A stretch of 64,000 nt of DNA from DATBLE01 sp963837265. Its GTDB lineage: Bacteria > Actinomycetota > Thermoleophilia > Gaiellales > Gaiellaceae. Where the stretch lies: positions 682,001 to 746,000 of the forward strand of contig CAWIMQ010000006.1 in assembly GCA_963837265.1 (NCBI GenBank), given 5' to 3'. A program made the position numbers and the translations under genes. The notes beneath the pieces were generated by a model that made no database searches, had not been told where the DNA came from, and worked only from the letters and a program-made list of their open reading frames with translations. Numbering within the stretch: the stretch's first letter is position 1; every line of letters begins with the position of its first letter. Shown here one piece after another: positions 14,640-25,150 of the stretch.

Positions 14640-17566
14640 CAGGCCTTCCTCACCCGGCACATCGGGCCGAGCCTGCACCAGGACGGGCACGAGCCGTCAC
14701 GCGGGTCGTGCCGGACGTCTCCCGAGCGGATCCGCTCGACGATCGCCCGCGCGCCCGCCTGCGCTCGCCCGAGCGAGCCCCAGAAGGCGTCCTCGTCCAC
14801 GTAGTCGCGCGCCGAGTGGCCCGGAACCCCGTCCGCCCGCGCCGAGGCCCGGAGCAGGCCGCGTGCCTTCCGGTCGCCCGACAGCGGGCGGTAGAGCCCG
14901 CCCAGGGGCTCGACCCCGACCAGGTCGCGGAGTACGAGCATGTACAGCGGGATCTGCAGCCGCAGCTCACGCTCGATCTCGGCCGCGCTGTGCGCCTTCT
15001 TCCCCGACTTGTAGTCCCAGACGATCCCGCGGGCGGCGAACGGGTCGAGGTCGACCCGGTCGATCTTCCCGGAGAGCCTGAAGGTCTCCAGGTCGAGGCC
15101 GCGCTGCAACTCGGGCGCGGACCGCTCGGATCCGAACGAGACCTCGAACCGCCGCGGGACGAGGGGCGAAGGTGACTCGGCCTCGGCGCGGACGAGCGCC
15201 TCGAGGTCGCGCCGGAGACCCTGCCGCAGCTCGGCGCGCTGGAGGTCGGTCAGCTCGAGTCGTGACTCGGCGCCTCCCGCCAGCGCCTCGTCCAGGCACT
15301 CGTCGAGGAACTCCAGCGCCTCGTCGACCTGCTCCGCGGGCACCTGCTCGACCCCGAGCCTCTTGGGCAGCCCGGAGAAGAACCTGAAGAGAGCCTGGTG
15401 TGCGATCGAGCCGCGCATGCGGGCGTCGACCTCGGCGTCCATCGACTTCGGATCCAGGAGCCGCTCGACGAACCAGATCGAGGAGCAGCCGGCGAACGAC
15501 TCCAGCTCCGTGACCCCGAAGAGCTCGCGCGAGCGCAGCGACTCGAGGACCGCCGGATCGGCGAGAGGTGTCGGCCGGTCGAAGGCCCGGAGCGCTCGGC
15601 GCAAACGGCGCTCCCACCCGTTCGCGCGGGCGACCGCGTCGGCGGCCGTCCGGTCGGTGGTCGCGAGCCAGGCGAGCGAGCGCAACCGCTCGCGCTCGCT
15701 CGGGGCGGACTCGAGGGCCCAGACGAGCTCGGAGAGCGCGCGCCGCCTCGTCGCGCGCGGCGGGTCCTCCGGCCGCAAGACGGCGCGCACGTCGTCCCAG
15801 AACGGGCTCGCCTGGCGAGGCGCGCCGTCGTCGGTCGCCGCCTCGCGCACGAGGAAGAGGCGGCGGGACGGCCGCGTGCAGGCGGTGTAGAAGAGGTAGC
15901 GCGCCCGGGAGACCGGGTCGGGACCGGCCAGCCGCGCCCTGCCGTCGAGCTCGCGGCGCCGCTCGTCGTCGAGGAACGGCGGCCCCGCCGTGCGCTGCGG
16001 GAAGACCCCCTCCTCGAGCCCGAGGACGAAGACGACCTCCGCACGGCGCGTGCGCGCGCGGAGCAGGTCGACGACGGCGACGTTGCCCGGCGCGGGCGCT
16101 CCGACGCGCAGGGGGGCGCGGTCGAGCGCGAGGACGAGCTCGTCCGCCGCCAGCTCGCCGCCGCGTGCGATCCAGCGCTCGAGCTCGTCGACGAGGACGA
16201 GCACGGCCTGGTAGGCACGGAGGTCCTGCCGGGCAGCTTCGGTCGCCGGCGGGCGCCCGAGGCCGTGGGCGGCCCGGAGCATCGAGCCGGCGAGCTCGCG
16301 GACGGCGCCCAGTGAGGTCGAGGCGGCGCGCAGGCGCTCGAGGGCCGGCAGAGGCTGGCCGCGCAGCTCGAGGATCGTCGACTCGAGGCGCTCGGGCGAC
16401 CGGATCCCACGGCCCCGCAACCGGCCCTCGAGGAAGTCCGCGTGCGCACGCGGCAGGCCGGAGTAGGGCGAGCGCAGGAAGCCGAACAGCTCGCGCCGCC
16501 CGCCGCCGAGCCAGCCGTAGCGGAGCAGGGCGAGCAGCGCACGCCCGAAGGCTCCCTGCGCGAGCCTGGGGCGGGCGTCGAGCGCGTATGGAATCCCGAG
16601 CGCGCCGAAGGCCGACTCGAGCGGAGCGCGGAACCGCTCGAGCGACGGGCAGACGACGACGATCTCCTCCGGCTTCGTCCCGGCGCGAATCTGGGCGAGC
16701 ACCTCGTCCGCGACGAGCTCGAGCGTGGCACGCGTCCCGGCTCCCTCCAGGAAGCGGATCGCGCCCTCGGCCGGAGGCGCCGCCGGCGGCGGATCCTGGA
16801 AGAGCGCACGCTCGAGATGCGCGAGGGCCGGGTGGGCGTACTCGCCGTAGCGGGGCGGCAGCTCCTCCACGCTCCCGTCGGCGAGCCGGGCGAGGTCGGA
16901 CGCGGTCCGCTCGAGCGAGGCGAAGGCGGGCCGTCCGGGCTCGTACGGAAGCGATACCGTCACCTCGGTCCGGCCGCTGAACGCCTCGAGCAGACGCCAC
17001 TGGACCGCGCTCAGGTCCTCGAACCCGTAGGCGTAGACGGGGCGGCCGTCCCAGGCCGCGAGGTCGCCCGCGAGCCGGTCGGCCGCGTACCGCCGGAGGA
17101 GATCGCGGTCCCAGACGCCGAGCCGGTCGAGCTCGGCGCGGTAGCGGCGATGCAGCTCGGCGAGATCGCCGCCGAGCTCGTCGGGATCGAGCAGCCCGGC
17201 CTCGAGCTCGGCGATCGCCGTGCCGAGCGCGTCGGCGAAGCCGGAGAACCGCGCCGACCCGCGCAGCTCGCCGAGCCGCGCCCCACCGACCACGCGTCGC
17301 AGGATCAGGGCCCGCTCGGCGTCGCCGGCGACCGGACGGGCCGCGCCGTTTCCGGCCGCGATCCGCGCGAAGACGTCGTCGAACGTCCCGATCGAGCCGC
17401 CGAGCAGGGCGCCGGTACGGGTGAGCAGGTCTCGCTCCACCCGCTCGACGTCCGACCCGGTCGGCACGATCAGGACAGGCTCGCGGGGAAGATCCGCGAG
17501 GTATCGATCGAGCAGAAGCGCGACCTTGCCGGCATTTGCCGGCCCGGCCAGCAGCGTCAGGGCCAT
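14639..17566 (-). CDS. addB: AddB-like nuclease subunit of the break-resection complex
   Basis: A 975-residue protein. It has a degenerate P-loop near the N-terminus (AGPANAGKV), a helicase-like but motif-poor middle, and a C-terminal RecB-type nuclease (IVWDYKSGKKAHS). A first cysteine (FAGCSS, about residue 660) and a final cluster (CPSWCRLGPMC) give the four-Cys pattern of the AddB [4Fe-4S] nuclease. In AddAB this subunit reads Chi and cuts the 5' strand. It is the first gene of an addB-addA operon. Confidence 0.85.
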   Translation of the reverse strand: MALTLLAGPANAGKVALLLDRYLADLPREPVLIVPTGSDVERVERDLLTRTGALLGGSIGTFDDVFARIAAGNGAARPVAGDAERALILRRVVGGARLGELRGSARFSGFADALGTAIAELEAGLLDPDELGGDLAELHRRYRAELDRLGVWDRDLLRRYAADRLAGDLAAWDGRPVYAYGFEDLSAVQWRLLEAFSGRTEVTVSLPYEPGRPAFASLERTASDLARLADGSVEELPPRYGEYAHPALAHLERALFQDPPPAAPPAEGAIRFLEGAGTRATLELVADEVLAQIRAGTKPEEIVVVCPSLERFRAPLESAFGALGIPYALDARPRLAQGAFGRALLALLRYGWLGGGRRELFGFLRSPYSGLPRAHADFLEGRLRGRGIRSPERLESTILELRGQPLPALERLRAASTSLGAVRELAGSMLRAAHGLGRPPATEAARQDLRAYQAVLVLVDELERWIARGGELAADELVLALDRAPLRVGAPAPGNVAVVDLLRARTRRAEVVFVLGLEEGVFPQRTAGPPFLDDERRRELDGRARLAGPDPVSRARYLFYTACTRPSRRLFLVREAATDDGAPRQASPFWDDVRAVLRPEDPPRATRRRALSELVWALESAPSERERLRSLAWLATTDRTAADAVARANGWERRLRRALRAFDRPTPLADPAVLESLRSRELFGVTELESFAGCSSIWFVERLLDPKSMDAEVDARMRGSIAHQALFRFFSGLPKRLGVEQVPAEQVDEALEFLDECLDEALAGGAESRLELTDLQRAELRQGLRRDLEALVRAEAESPSPLVPRRFEVSFGSERSAPELQRGLDLETFRLSGKIDRVDLDPFAARGIVWDYKSGKKAHSAAEIERELRLQIPLYMLVLRDLVGVEPLGGLYRPLSGDRKARGLLRASARADGVPGHSARDYVDEDAFWGSLGRAQAGARAIVERIRSGDVRHDPRDGSCPSWCRLGPMCRVRKA

Positions 17567-17663
17567 CGGCCCATCCTAGTCCCGGAATCCGACGGCTCCT
17601 CGCCGGCGGCCGGAGCGGACCGTGGAACGTGCGTCAATTTCGCGGGCGCGCGGCCCGCGCCGT

Positions 17664-17867
17664 TCAGGCCGAGGCGCCCTTGGGCTTCCGGCCCCGCCGT
17701 GCCTGCTTCGTCCCCTTGGCGGCGAGATCGGCCACCTCGCCCGCGTTGACGTCGAGCACGACCTGGCCACGACGGGCGTCCGCGTACTTGATCGTGACGG
17801 TCGCCGCTTCCTTCTCGTCGATCGTCTTTCCAGTCAGGTCACTCACGAAGATCGTCTTTCTGGCCAC
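17664..17867 (-). CDS. Small basic protein with AT-hook-like tail, resembling the Lsr2 N-terminal region
   Basis: A 67-residue protein: a beta-rich first half (TIFVSDLTGKTIDEKEAA...VTIKYADARRGQVVLDV) and a very basic end with RRGRKPKG, which resembles the RGR minor-groove contact of Lsr2. An AGGAGG site 6 nt upstream of GTG 17867 makes translation very likely. It might bind DNA or dimerise like the Lsr2 N-terminal domain; this rests on general resemblance only. It has its own 226-nt upstream region of somewhat lower GC, shared with the divergent dehydrogenase. Confidence 0.7.
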   Translation of the reverse strand: MARKTIFVSDLTGKTIDEKEAATVTIKYADARRGQVVLDVNAGEVADLAAKGTKQARRGRKPKGASA

Positions 17868-18093
17868 GAAATTCCTCCTGTTGTTTCGAGATGGTGTGGG
17901 AAGCCTATCCGAAAATGCAGACGCGAATCCGATGTTCGATTGCAGTCGGAATGACGGCGGTCACGGCGTTTCCGTCGCGACGGCGAACGAACGCCCGAGT
18001 CCGTGCCCGGGATTGCGTCGAGCGAACTGCGCGGAGCCAGAAATTCGCCGGGCTCGCAGAGGTCGCTGCTGCCGCGGCAGGCCTCCTGAGACA

Positions 18094-19170
18094 ATGCCGG
18101 TCGTGAACACGTCGACGATCGTCGTGCTGGAAGGGGACGAGACCGGGCAGGAGTTGCTGGAGGAGGCGTTACGGGTGCTCGCGCCGGATGTGACCGGAAT
18201 CGAGTTGTCGTTCCCACGCTTCGACCTCTCGCTCGGCAACCGCCGCGCGACGGGAAACCGGGTCGTCCACGAGGCTGCAGAGGCCATTCGAGCGGCAGGG
18301 CTGGGGCTGAAGGCGGCGACGATCACGCCCGAGGGCCGCGACGACGTCGGCTCGCCGAACAGGATCCTCCGCGAGGAGATCGGCGGCAAGGTGATCGTCC
18401 GCACGGGTCGCCGGATCCCGGGCGTCGTCCCGTTCGGCGGCGTCCACGCGCCGATCTCGGTCGTGCGGATGGCGGTGGGCGACGCCTACGGGGCGACAGA
18501 GTGGCGCGAGGGGGAGGGCGACGACGAGGCCGCCTTTCGCACGGAGCGGATCGAGCGGCGCATCTGCCATGCGGTCGCCGAGTTCGCGTTCCGCGAGGCG
18601 GAGCGCACGGGCGCGACGGTCTTCGGCGGACCGAAGTACACCGTCAGCCCGACCTACGAGGGGATGCTGAAGGAGGAGATGGACGCGGCCGCCGCCCGTC
18701 ACCCGGACGTGCCGTACGAGCCGCAGCTGATCGACGCGACGTTCGCGCTCCTGGTCGCGTCCGCGGGCGACCCTCTGATCATCCCGGCCCTCAACCGCGA
18801 CGGCGACATCCTCTCGGACCTCGTCCTGCCGCTCTTCGGCTCGATTGCCGGCGCCGAATCGCTGGTGGTGGCGTTCGACTTGGACTTCGAGCCGAACGCG
18901 GTCGTGGCCGAGGCGGCGCACGGCACCGCGCCGTCCCTCACGGGCAAGAACGTCGCGAACCCGATGGCGATGATCCTCGCCGGCGCGGCGCTGCTCGCCT
19001 TCGCCGATGCAACGGCCCAGTCGAGCCGGGCGATCAGGGAGTCGTGCCTGGAGGCGGTCGCCCAGGGCGCGCGCACGGCCGATCTCGGCGGCCACCTCGG
19101 CACGACCGAGTTCACGGACGAGGTGATCACACGCGTCCGAACGAAGCTCGAGGTCTGGGCGACGCTCTAG
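18094..19170 (+). CDS. icd: Isocitrate/isopropylmalate dehydrogenase family enzyme (probable isocitrate dehydrogenase)
   Basis: A 358-residue beta-decarboxylating dehydrogenase. The substrate loop is VGSPNRILREE with Arg residues in VRTGRRIPG. The metal-binding Asp residues are in NRDGDILSDL, and the C-terminal EAAHGTAPSLTGKNVANP is diagnostic of the family and favours isocitrate over isopropylmalate. It would make 2-oxoglutarate, CO2 and NAD(P)H in the TCA cycle. ATG 18094 is used; GTG 18103 is an alternative. It is not near leu genes, supporting the isocitrate reading. The last 4 nt overlap the convergent HD-GYP gene. Confidence 0.85.
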   Translation: MPVVNTSTIVVLEGDETGQELLEEALRVLAPDVTGIELSFPRFDLSLGNRRATGNRVVHEAAEAIRAAGLGLKAATITPEGRDDVGSPNRILREEIGGKVIVRTGRRIPGVVPFGGVHAPISVVRMAVGDAYGATEWREGEGDDEAAFRTERIERRICHAVAEFAFREAERTGATVFGGPKYTVSPTYEGMLKEEMDAAAARHPDVPYEPQLIDATFALLVASAGDPLIIPALNRDGDILSDLVLPLFGSIAGAESLVVAFDLDFEPNAVVAEAAHGTAPSLTGKNVANPMAMILAGAALLAFADATAQSSRAIRESCLEAVAQGARTADLGGHLGTTEFTDEVITRVRTKLEVWATL

Positions 19171-19751
19171 CCTGCCAGGCGCAGCGAGACGGGGGCGCCG
19201 AACGCGCTCGATTCCCAAGCCTCCAGGAACACGCGGCAGACCTCGGGGTCGAACTGCGTGCCCGCGCAGCGGCCGAGCTCCTCGGCGGCCGCGCCGGCAG
19301 GCAGCGCCGCCCGGTAGGGCCGGTCGGAGGTCATCGCGTCGAACGCGTCCGCGACTGCCAGGATCCGCGCCTCCAGCGGGATCGCCGGCCCCCGTCGACC
19401 GGCCGGGTAGCCGGCGCCGTCCCAGCGCTCGTGGTGATGGAGCACGGCCGGAAGGGCCGGGCGCAGGGCCTGCTCGAGCGCGACCATCCGCGCGCCGATC
19501 TCCGGGTGCGCGCGCACCTCGACGAGCTCCTCGTCTGTCAGCGGGCCCGGCTTGTTCAGCACGGTGCGCGACACCGCCAGCTTGCCGACGTCGTGGAGCG
19601 CGCCGCCGAGCCGCAGGAGGGTCAGCTGAACGTGACCGACGTCGAGCCGGTGCCCGACCTCGCACGCCATCCGGGCGACTCGCGCCGAGTGCCCGCGCGT
19701 GTACGGGTCGCACGACTCGACCGCGTCGCACAGAGCGAGGAGAGCCCCCAC
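19167..19751 (-). CDS. HD-GYP domain phosphohydrolase
   Basis: The 194-residue protein is essentially a bare HD-GYP domain: HSARVARMA, HDVGKL (metal-binding HD), HHERWDGAGYP and ADAFDAMTSDRPYR. Such domains hydrolyse cyclic di-GMP or related nucleotides. The GTG at 19751 is chosen because it begins exactly at the conserved helix and clears the dedA gene; the open frame continues into dedA but without similarity. There is no sensor domain. It lies 25 nt after dedA and is probably cotranscribed with it. Confidence 0.85.
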   Translation of the reverse strand: MGALLALCDAVESCDPYTRGHSARVARMACEVGHRLDVGHVQLTLLRLGGALHDVGKLAVSRTVLNKPGPLTDEELVEVRAHPEIGARMVALEQALRPALPAVLHHHERWDGAGYPAGRRGPAIPLEARILAVADAFDAMTSDRPYRAALPAGAAAEELGRCAGTQFDPEVCRVFLEAWESSAFGAPVSLRLAG

Positions 19752-19776
19752 GGCCGGAGAGGTTCTGCGCTGCCGA

Positions 19777-20370
19777 TCACTTCCCTCCCTCCGGGAGCAT
19801 CCTCCGACGCCACAGGTGGAGGCCGCCGACAACGAGGATCGCGAGCACCAGGATCGCCCCTGCCCCGATCCAGCCGTAGCGGTCGAACGCGTCCGCGGCC
19901 GCCCTCCCGCCGTAGTAGGCGAGCAGGCCGACGCCGGTCGCCCAGCAGATCCCGCCCGCCGCGTTCCAGAGCAGGAACCGCCACCACCGCATCCTGGTCA
20001 CGCCGGCGAGCCAGGCGGCGGTGAAGCGGAGGATGGCGACGAAGCGCGCGAGGAACACCGTCTTTCCGCCGTGCGCCTCGAAGAAGCGCTCCGCGGGAGG
20101 CAAGACCCGTTCGCTGAACCGCTCGATGCGCTTCCACTTCGTCAGCAGCCGGCGGCCCCAGCGGCGGCCGACCCAGTAGCCGCCGTTGTCGCCGACGATC
20201 GCCGCCACGGCAGTGATCGCGATCACCTCCCAGATCCGGTAATGACCGCGCGAGGCGAGGATCGAAGCGGCGATCAGCGCCGTCTCGCCGGGCAGGGGAA
20301 TCCCCGCCGACTCCAGCATCACGAGCACGAAGAGCAGGCCGAGGCCCGCGCTGGTCAGGAGGTGTTCCAT
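19777..20370 (-). CDS. DedA/SNARE-associated family membrane protein
   Basis: A 197-residue integral membrane protein with the DedA signature: re-entrant PLPGETALI near residue 27, GDNGGYWVGRRWG, and the central FLARFVAILRFTAAWLAG with its essential Arg residues, then two C-terminal helices. DedA proteins are thought to flip lipids (undecaprenyl phosphate or phosphatidylethanolamine) across the membrane. Start ATG 20370. It is divergent from the transhydrogenase operon over 52 nt. Confidence 0.92.
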   Translation of the reverse strand: MEHLLTSAGLGLLFVLVMLESAGIPLPGETALIAASILASRGHYRIWEVIAITAVAAIVGDNGGYWVGRRWGRRLLTKWKRIERFSERVLPPAERFFEAHGGKTVFLARFVAILRFTAAWLAGVTRMRWWRFLLWNAAGGICWATGVGLLAYYGGRAAADAFDRYGWIGAGAILVLAILVVGGLHLWRRRMLPEGGK

Positions 20371-20422
20371 GGGTGAGGCTCGACCAGTCTATGGCTGCCG
20401 ACTCATCTAGAGTTCGAGCCAT

Positions 20423-21511
20423 ATGCGAGTCGGCGTCCCCAAGGAGACCGCCCCGGGTGAGCGGCGGGTCGCGCTCGTGCCGGAGGTGGTCGCCAGGCTC
20501 GTCGAGGCCGGACACTCGATCGTGATCGAGCGCGGCGCGGGAAGCGCCGCTTCGTTCGTGGATGGGGCGTACGAGGAGGCGGGAGCGGAAGTCGCGGACG
20601 GCGCCTGGGATGCGGACGCGGTGGTCAAGGTGCAGAAGCCCTCCGCCGAGGAGATCGGACGGCTCGCGAGCGGCACCGTCCTGATCGGCTTCCTCCAGCC
20701 GCTCACCGACCAGGAGGGCATCGACCGGCTCGCGGCGCAGGGCGTCGTCGGCTTCGCGATGGAGTCGATCCCCCGGATCACGCGCGCGCAGTCGATGGAC
20801 GCCCTCTCCTCCCAGGCGACCGTGGGCGGGTACAAGGCCGCTCTGCTCGCCGCCGACCGCCTCCCCCGCTTCCTGCCGATGCTGACCACGGCGGCCGGCA
20901 CCGTCCAGCCGGCGAAGGTGCTCGTCCTCGGCGCAGGCGTGGCCGGGCTGCAGGCGATCGCGACCGCGCGCCGCCTCGGCGGCGTGGTCTCCGGATTCGA
21001 CGTGCGGCCGGCGGTGAAGGAGCAGGTCGAGTCGCTGGGCGCGAAGTTCCTCGACCTCGGCGTTCGGGGCGAGGAGACCGCGGGTGGCTACGCCACCGAG
21101 CTGACCCCCGAGCAGCAGGCGCAGCAGCAGGGGGAGCTGGAGAAGCGGCTGCCCGACTTCGACGCGGTGATCACGACGGCTGCGATCCCCGGCCGGCCCG
21201 CGCCGAAGCTGATCCCGGCGAGTGCCGTCGACGCGATGCGGCCCGGGTCCGTGATCGTCGACCTCGCCGCCGAGACCGGCGGCAACTGCGAGCTGACCGA
21301 GCCGGGTCGCGAGGTCGTGCACGGAGGCGTGACGATCGTCGGCCTCACCAACCTGCCGAGCGAGATGGCCTCCGACGCCAGCCGGCTGTACGCGCGCAAC
21401 ATCCTCGCCCTGCTCACTCACCTCGCGCCCGAGGGCGAGCTCCGGCTCGACTGGGAGGACGAGATCACCGCGGGCGCCTGCGTGACGCGAAAGGAGAACG
21501 CGACGACGTGA
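20423..21511 (+). CDS. pntAA: NAD(P) transhydrogenase subunit alpha 1 (dI, NAD-binding)
   Basis: A 362-residue protein with the alanine-dehydrogenase/PntA fold: MRVGVPKETAPGERRVALVP at the N-terminus, a loop with RITRAQSMDALSSQATVGGY, and the Rossmann motif VLGAGVAGLQA near residue 170. It binds NAD(H) in the proton-translocating transhydrogenase that makes NADPH. Split alpha genes (dI separate from the short membrane piece) are typical of actinobacteria. Its TGA overlaps the next GTG start. Confidence 0.95.
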   Translation: MRVGVPKETAPGERRVALVPEVVARLVEAGHSIVIERGAGSAASFVDGAYEEAGAEVADGAWDADAVVKVQKPSAEEIGRLASGTVLIGFLQPLTDQEGIDRLAAQGVVGFAMESIPRITRAQSMDALSSQATVGGYKAALLAADRLPRFLPMLTTAAGTVQPAKVLVLGAGVAGLQAIATARRLGGVVSGFDVRPAVKEQVESLGAKFLDLGVRGEETAGGYATELTPEQQAQQQGELEKRLPDFDAVITTAAIPGRPAPKLIPASAVDAMRPGSVIVDLAAETGGNCELTEPGREVVHGGVTIVGLTNLPSEMASDASRLYARNILALLTHLAPEGELRLDWEDEITAGACVTRKENATT

Positions 21512-21843
21512 CCGTGCTCGCCAGCACGAGCGGAGGTTTCCTCCTGCAGTTGACCGTCCTGATCCTCGCCGCCTTCCTCGGCGTGCAGGTGATCTCGAAG
21601 GTGCCGACGCTGCTGCACACGCCGCTGATGTCCGGGACCAACGCGATCCACGGAATCGTCCTGGTCGGCGCGATCATCGTCGCCGGGATCCACGGGCAGC
21701 CGACCTGGCTGCGCGTGATCACGCTCGCCGCAGTCGCCCTCGGCACCGGCAACGTCGTCGGCGGCTTCGTCGTCACCGACCGGATGCTGGAGATGTTCAA
21801 GCCGCGGAAGAAGAAGCAGCCCGAGCCGGAGAAGACCGATTGA
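21508..21843 (+). CDS. pntAB: NAD(P) transhydrogenase subunit alpha 2 (membrane segment)
   Basis: A 111-residue protein with three to four membrane helices. It has the conserved KVPTLLHTPLMSGTNAIHG segment, where the membrane channel begins, and a Lys/Glu-rich C-terminal tail. GTG 21508 overlaps the pntAA stop (GTGA). It completes the membrane domain with PntB. Confidence 0.95.
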   Translation: MTVLASTSGGFLLQLTVLILAAFLGVQVISKVPTLLHTPLMSGTNAIHGIVLVGAIIVAGIHGQPTWLRVITLAAVALGTGNVVGGFVVTDRMLEMFKPRKKKQPEPEKTD

Positions 21844-21898
21844 GGCCCGTCCTGGATGGTGTCCCTGACCATTTCCCGACCGGAGGAAGGGAAGTGGC

Positions 21899-23279
<1,381 letters not shown>

Positions 23280-23293
<14 letters not shown>

Positions 23294-23699
23294 CCGCCTC
23301 CGGATCGACGATCCGGAGGCCGGAGAAGTACGCGCGGTAGAAGCCGCGGTCGCGCGTCAGCAGTCGATCTGCCTGGAGCTGTGCGTGCGCGCCGATCAGG
23401 AAGTCTGCGACGACTCGGTCACGGCGTCCGCCGCGCCTCCGGTACTCACGCCAGACGGTTCCGGCATGAAGCGCCGTCTCGGGCTCGATGCCGTCGAAGT
23501 CGACGAGGGCGCGAGCGAGACTCTCCGCCGCCTCGTCGGAGGTGAGGAACTGCCCTGCGATCTCCGCCCACACGACCTCACAGACCACGAGGCGTCCCTC
23601 GCGCAAACAGCTTCGCAACGCCTCTGCCGCTCGCAGGCCGTGCTCGGGATCGGGCTCGAATACGTCGATCAGCACGTTCGTGTCGACGGCCGTGATCAC
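23280..23699 (-). CDS. vapC: PIN-domain toxin, VapC-like
   Basis: A 139-residue PIN domain: VDTNVLIDVF supplies the first Asp, VWAEIAGQF the Glu, and RVVADFLIGAHAQL plus LLTRDRGFYR the remaining acidic residues. All catalytic carboxylates are present, so it should be an active Mg2+-dependent RNase. The GTG start overlaps the antitoxin stop (GTGA), the normal coupling of a vapBC pair. Its 3' end runs 14 nt into pntB. Confidence 0.9.
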
Positions 23700-23935
23700 A
23701 CGGCGTCGACGGGGCCGCGCAGTTCTTCGATCACGTCATCTGTACGGCGCCCGGTCTTGAGGATGCCGTAGACACTCCCGATGGGGTCCTGTGCCTGCGG
23801 CGCCTTCACCGCGACGAGGCGCCCCTGGTCCTCCGTGAACTCGAGCACTTCCCCGCTGCGGATGCCGAGCCGGTCGCGCAGCGGCTTCGGGATCGTCACC
23901 TGTCCCTTCTCGGAGACGATCGCTCTCATACTCAT
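23696..23935 (-). CDS. vapB: AbrB/SpoVT-type antitoxin, VapB-like
   Basis: A 79-residue protein with an N-terminal swapped-hairpin DNA-binding domain (VSEKGQVTIPKPLRDRLGI) and a C-terminal helix (TDDVIEELRG) that would mask the VapC active site. ATG 23935 and ATG 23929 are both possible starts. Two inverted repeats directly upstream are likely operator sites. Confidence 0.9.
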   Translation of the reverse strand: MSMRAIVSEKGQVTIPKPLRDRLGIRSGEVLEFTEDQGRLVAVKAPQAQDPIGSVYGILKTGRRTDDVIEELRGPVDAV

Positions 23936-23937
23936 AC

Positions 23938-23970
23938 GGTAGTTATTCCTACCCCGCTTGTCAAGCAGGG
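23938..23970 (-). promoter_or_regulatory. vapBC control region: two adjoining inverted repeats over a TTGACA element
   Basis: GGTAG-N6-CTACC (23938-23953) abuts a second imperfect palindrome CCCGCTTG-T-CAAGCAGGG (23953-23970), whose centre contains TTGACA on the minus strand (23959-23964). This is the expected layout for a promoter repressed by the toxin-antitoxin complex. It also lies only 14 nt from the divergent gene at 23984. Confidence 0.55.
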
Positions 23971-23983
23971 GACGAGAAGTAGG

Positions 23984-24991
23984 GTGCGCGTCGTGGTTCC
24001 TCTCTTCAGAGCACGGGACGTCGAGGCGGCGGTCTCGCCGGAGCGCGCACTCGAAGCCGTGCGCGAGAGCTTCCTCGCCTACGCGCGCGACGCGTGGTCG
24101 ATGCCGCCGAAGATCTACGTCGGCGCGTACCCGGCCGGGGACTTCCGCGCGATGCCGGCGCTCGGCGCCGGGCACGCCTCGCTGAAGTGGGTCACCTCGT
24201 TTCCCGGGAACCCGGCGAGCGGGCTGCCGACGGTGGCGGGGGTTGTGCTCCTGTCGGACGCCTCCGACGGCCGGTTGGTGGCGATGCTCGACGCGGGGGC
24301 CGTGACGGCACTGCGGACGGGCGCGGCGGCGGTGCTCGCCGCCGAGACGCTCGGCCGGCCCTGGAGCGCCGCAGGCGCACCGGTCTTCCGGCCGGGCGGC
24401 GCCGGCTTTGCCGGCGGCGCTTCCAGCCCGGGGGCTGCCGCGGTGATCGGCGCCGGCGTGAACGGGAGGGCGGCGGCGAGGACGTTCCTCGCCCGCGGCC
24501 AGGACGTGGTGCTGTGGGACGTCGACCGTGCGCGGGCGGAGGCGGCGGCGGGGGAACTCGGCGCCGGGGTCGCGCCGTCGCTCGAGGAGGCGCTCGCAGC
24601 CGACCGGCTGGTGACGATGACGCCGGGGCACGACGTGCTGCTCGCGGAGGGGTCTTTGCGGCCCGGCCAGCACGTCTCGCTGATGGGCGCCGACGGCCCG
24701 GGGAAGGCCGAGATCGCCGCCCCCGAGTTCGCCCGCACCCACGTCTTCTGCGACGACTGGACGCAGGCGAGCCACAACGGCGAGCTCGCGCACGCGCTCG
24801 CCGCGGGCACGCTGCGCCGGGAGGACGTGACCGAGCTGGGAGCGGTCCTCGCCGGCGAGGCGCCCGGCCGCCGCTCGGAGGACGAGATCACCGCATTCGA
24901 TTCCACGGGGCTCGCGATCCAGGATCTGGCGATCGCGCTGGCGGCGATGGAGCGCGCGTCCGACCTGGACCTGCCGGAGATCGATCTCTAG
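23984..24991 (+). CDS. Ornithine cyclodeaminase/mu-crystallin family protein with an inserted segment
   Basis: A 335-residue protein matching the family: MPPKIYVG near residue 40, ASLKWVTSFPGNP with the conserved Lys, TALRTGAAAVLAAETL, and the Rossmann motif VIGAGVNGRAAART. Members make or reduce cyclic imino acids using NAD(P). Between the TALRTGAA helix and the Rossmann strand lie about 22 extra Gly/Ala/Pro-rich residues (GAPVFRPGGAGFAGG), encoded by imperfectly palindromic DNA at 24375-24425. Start GTG 23984. It is divergent from vapBC. Confidence 0.85.
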   Translation: MRVVVPLFRARDVEAAVSPERALEAVRESFLAYARDAWSMPPKIYVGAYPAGDFRAMPALGAGHASLKWVTSFPGNPASGLPTVAGVVLLSDASDGRLVAMLDAGAVTALRTGAAAVLAAETLGRPWSAAGAPVFRPGGAGFAGGASSPGAAAVIGAGVNGRAAARTFLARGQDVVLWDVDRARAEAAAGELGAGVAPSLEEALAADRLVTMTPGHDVLLAEGSLRPGQHVSLMGADGPGKAEIAAPEFARTHVFCDDWTQASHNGELAHALAAGTLRREDVTELGAVLAGEAPGRRSEDEITAFDSTGLAIQDLAIALAAMERASDLDLPEIDL

Positions 24992-25043
24992 CGGTCGACT
25001 CCGCGCGTCGCCGGGTGCTGGACTGGCGAAAGGGAGAGCACGA

Positions 25044-25069
25044 GGCGGCGGAGGCGAGCCTCCGCCGCC
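25044..25069. terminator. GC-rich hairpin, likely terminator
   Basis: A perfect 12-bp stem (GGCGGCGGAGGC with GCCTCCGCCGCC) closes on a 2-nt loop, 53 nt after the preceding gene. No T-run follows. The rest of the 24992-25150 gap shows nothing else I can name. Confidence 0.5.
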
Positions 25070-25150
25070 CGTCTCGTCCGAACCGGGCTGCATCGCCTGC
25101 ACACCGGCCTCCTGCGACGACTTCGCCCGGGCGTGCCAGACTCCGAGCTG

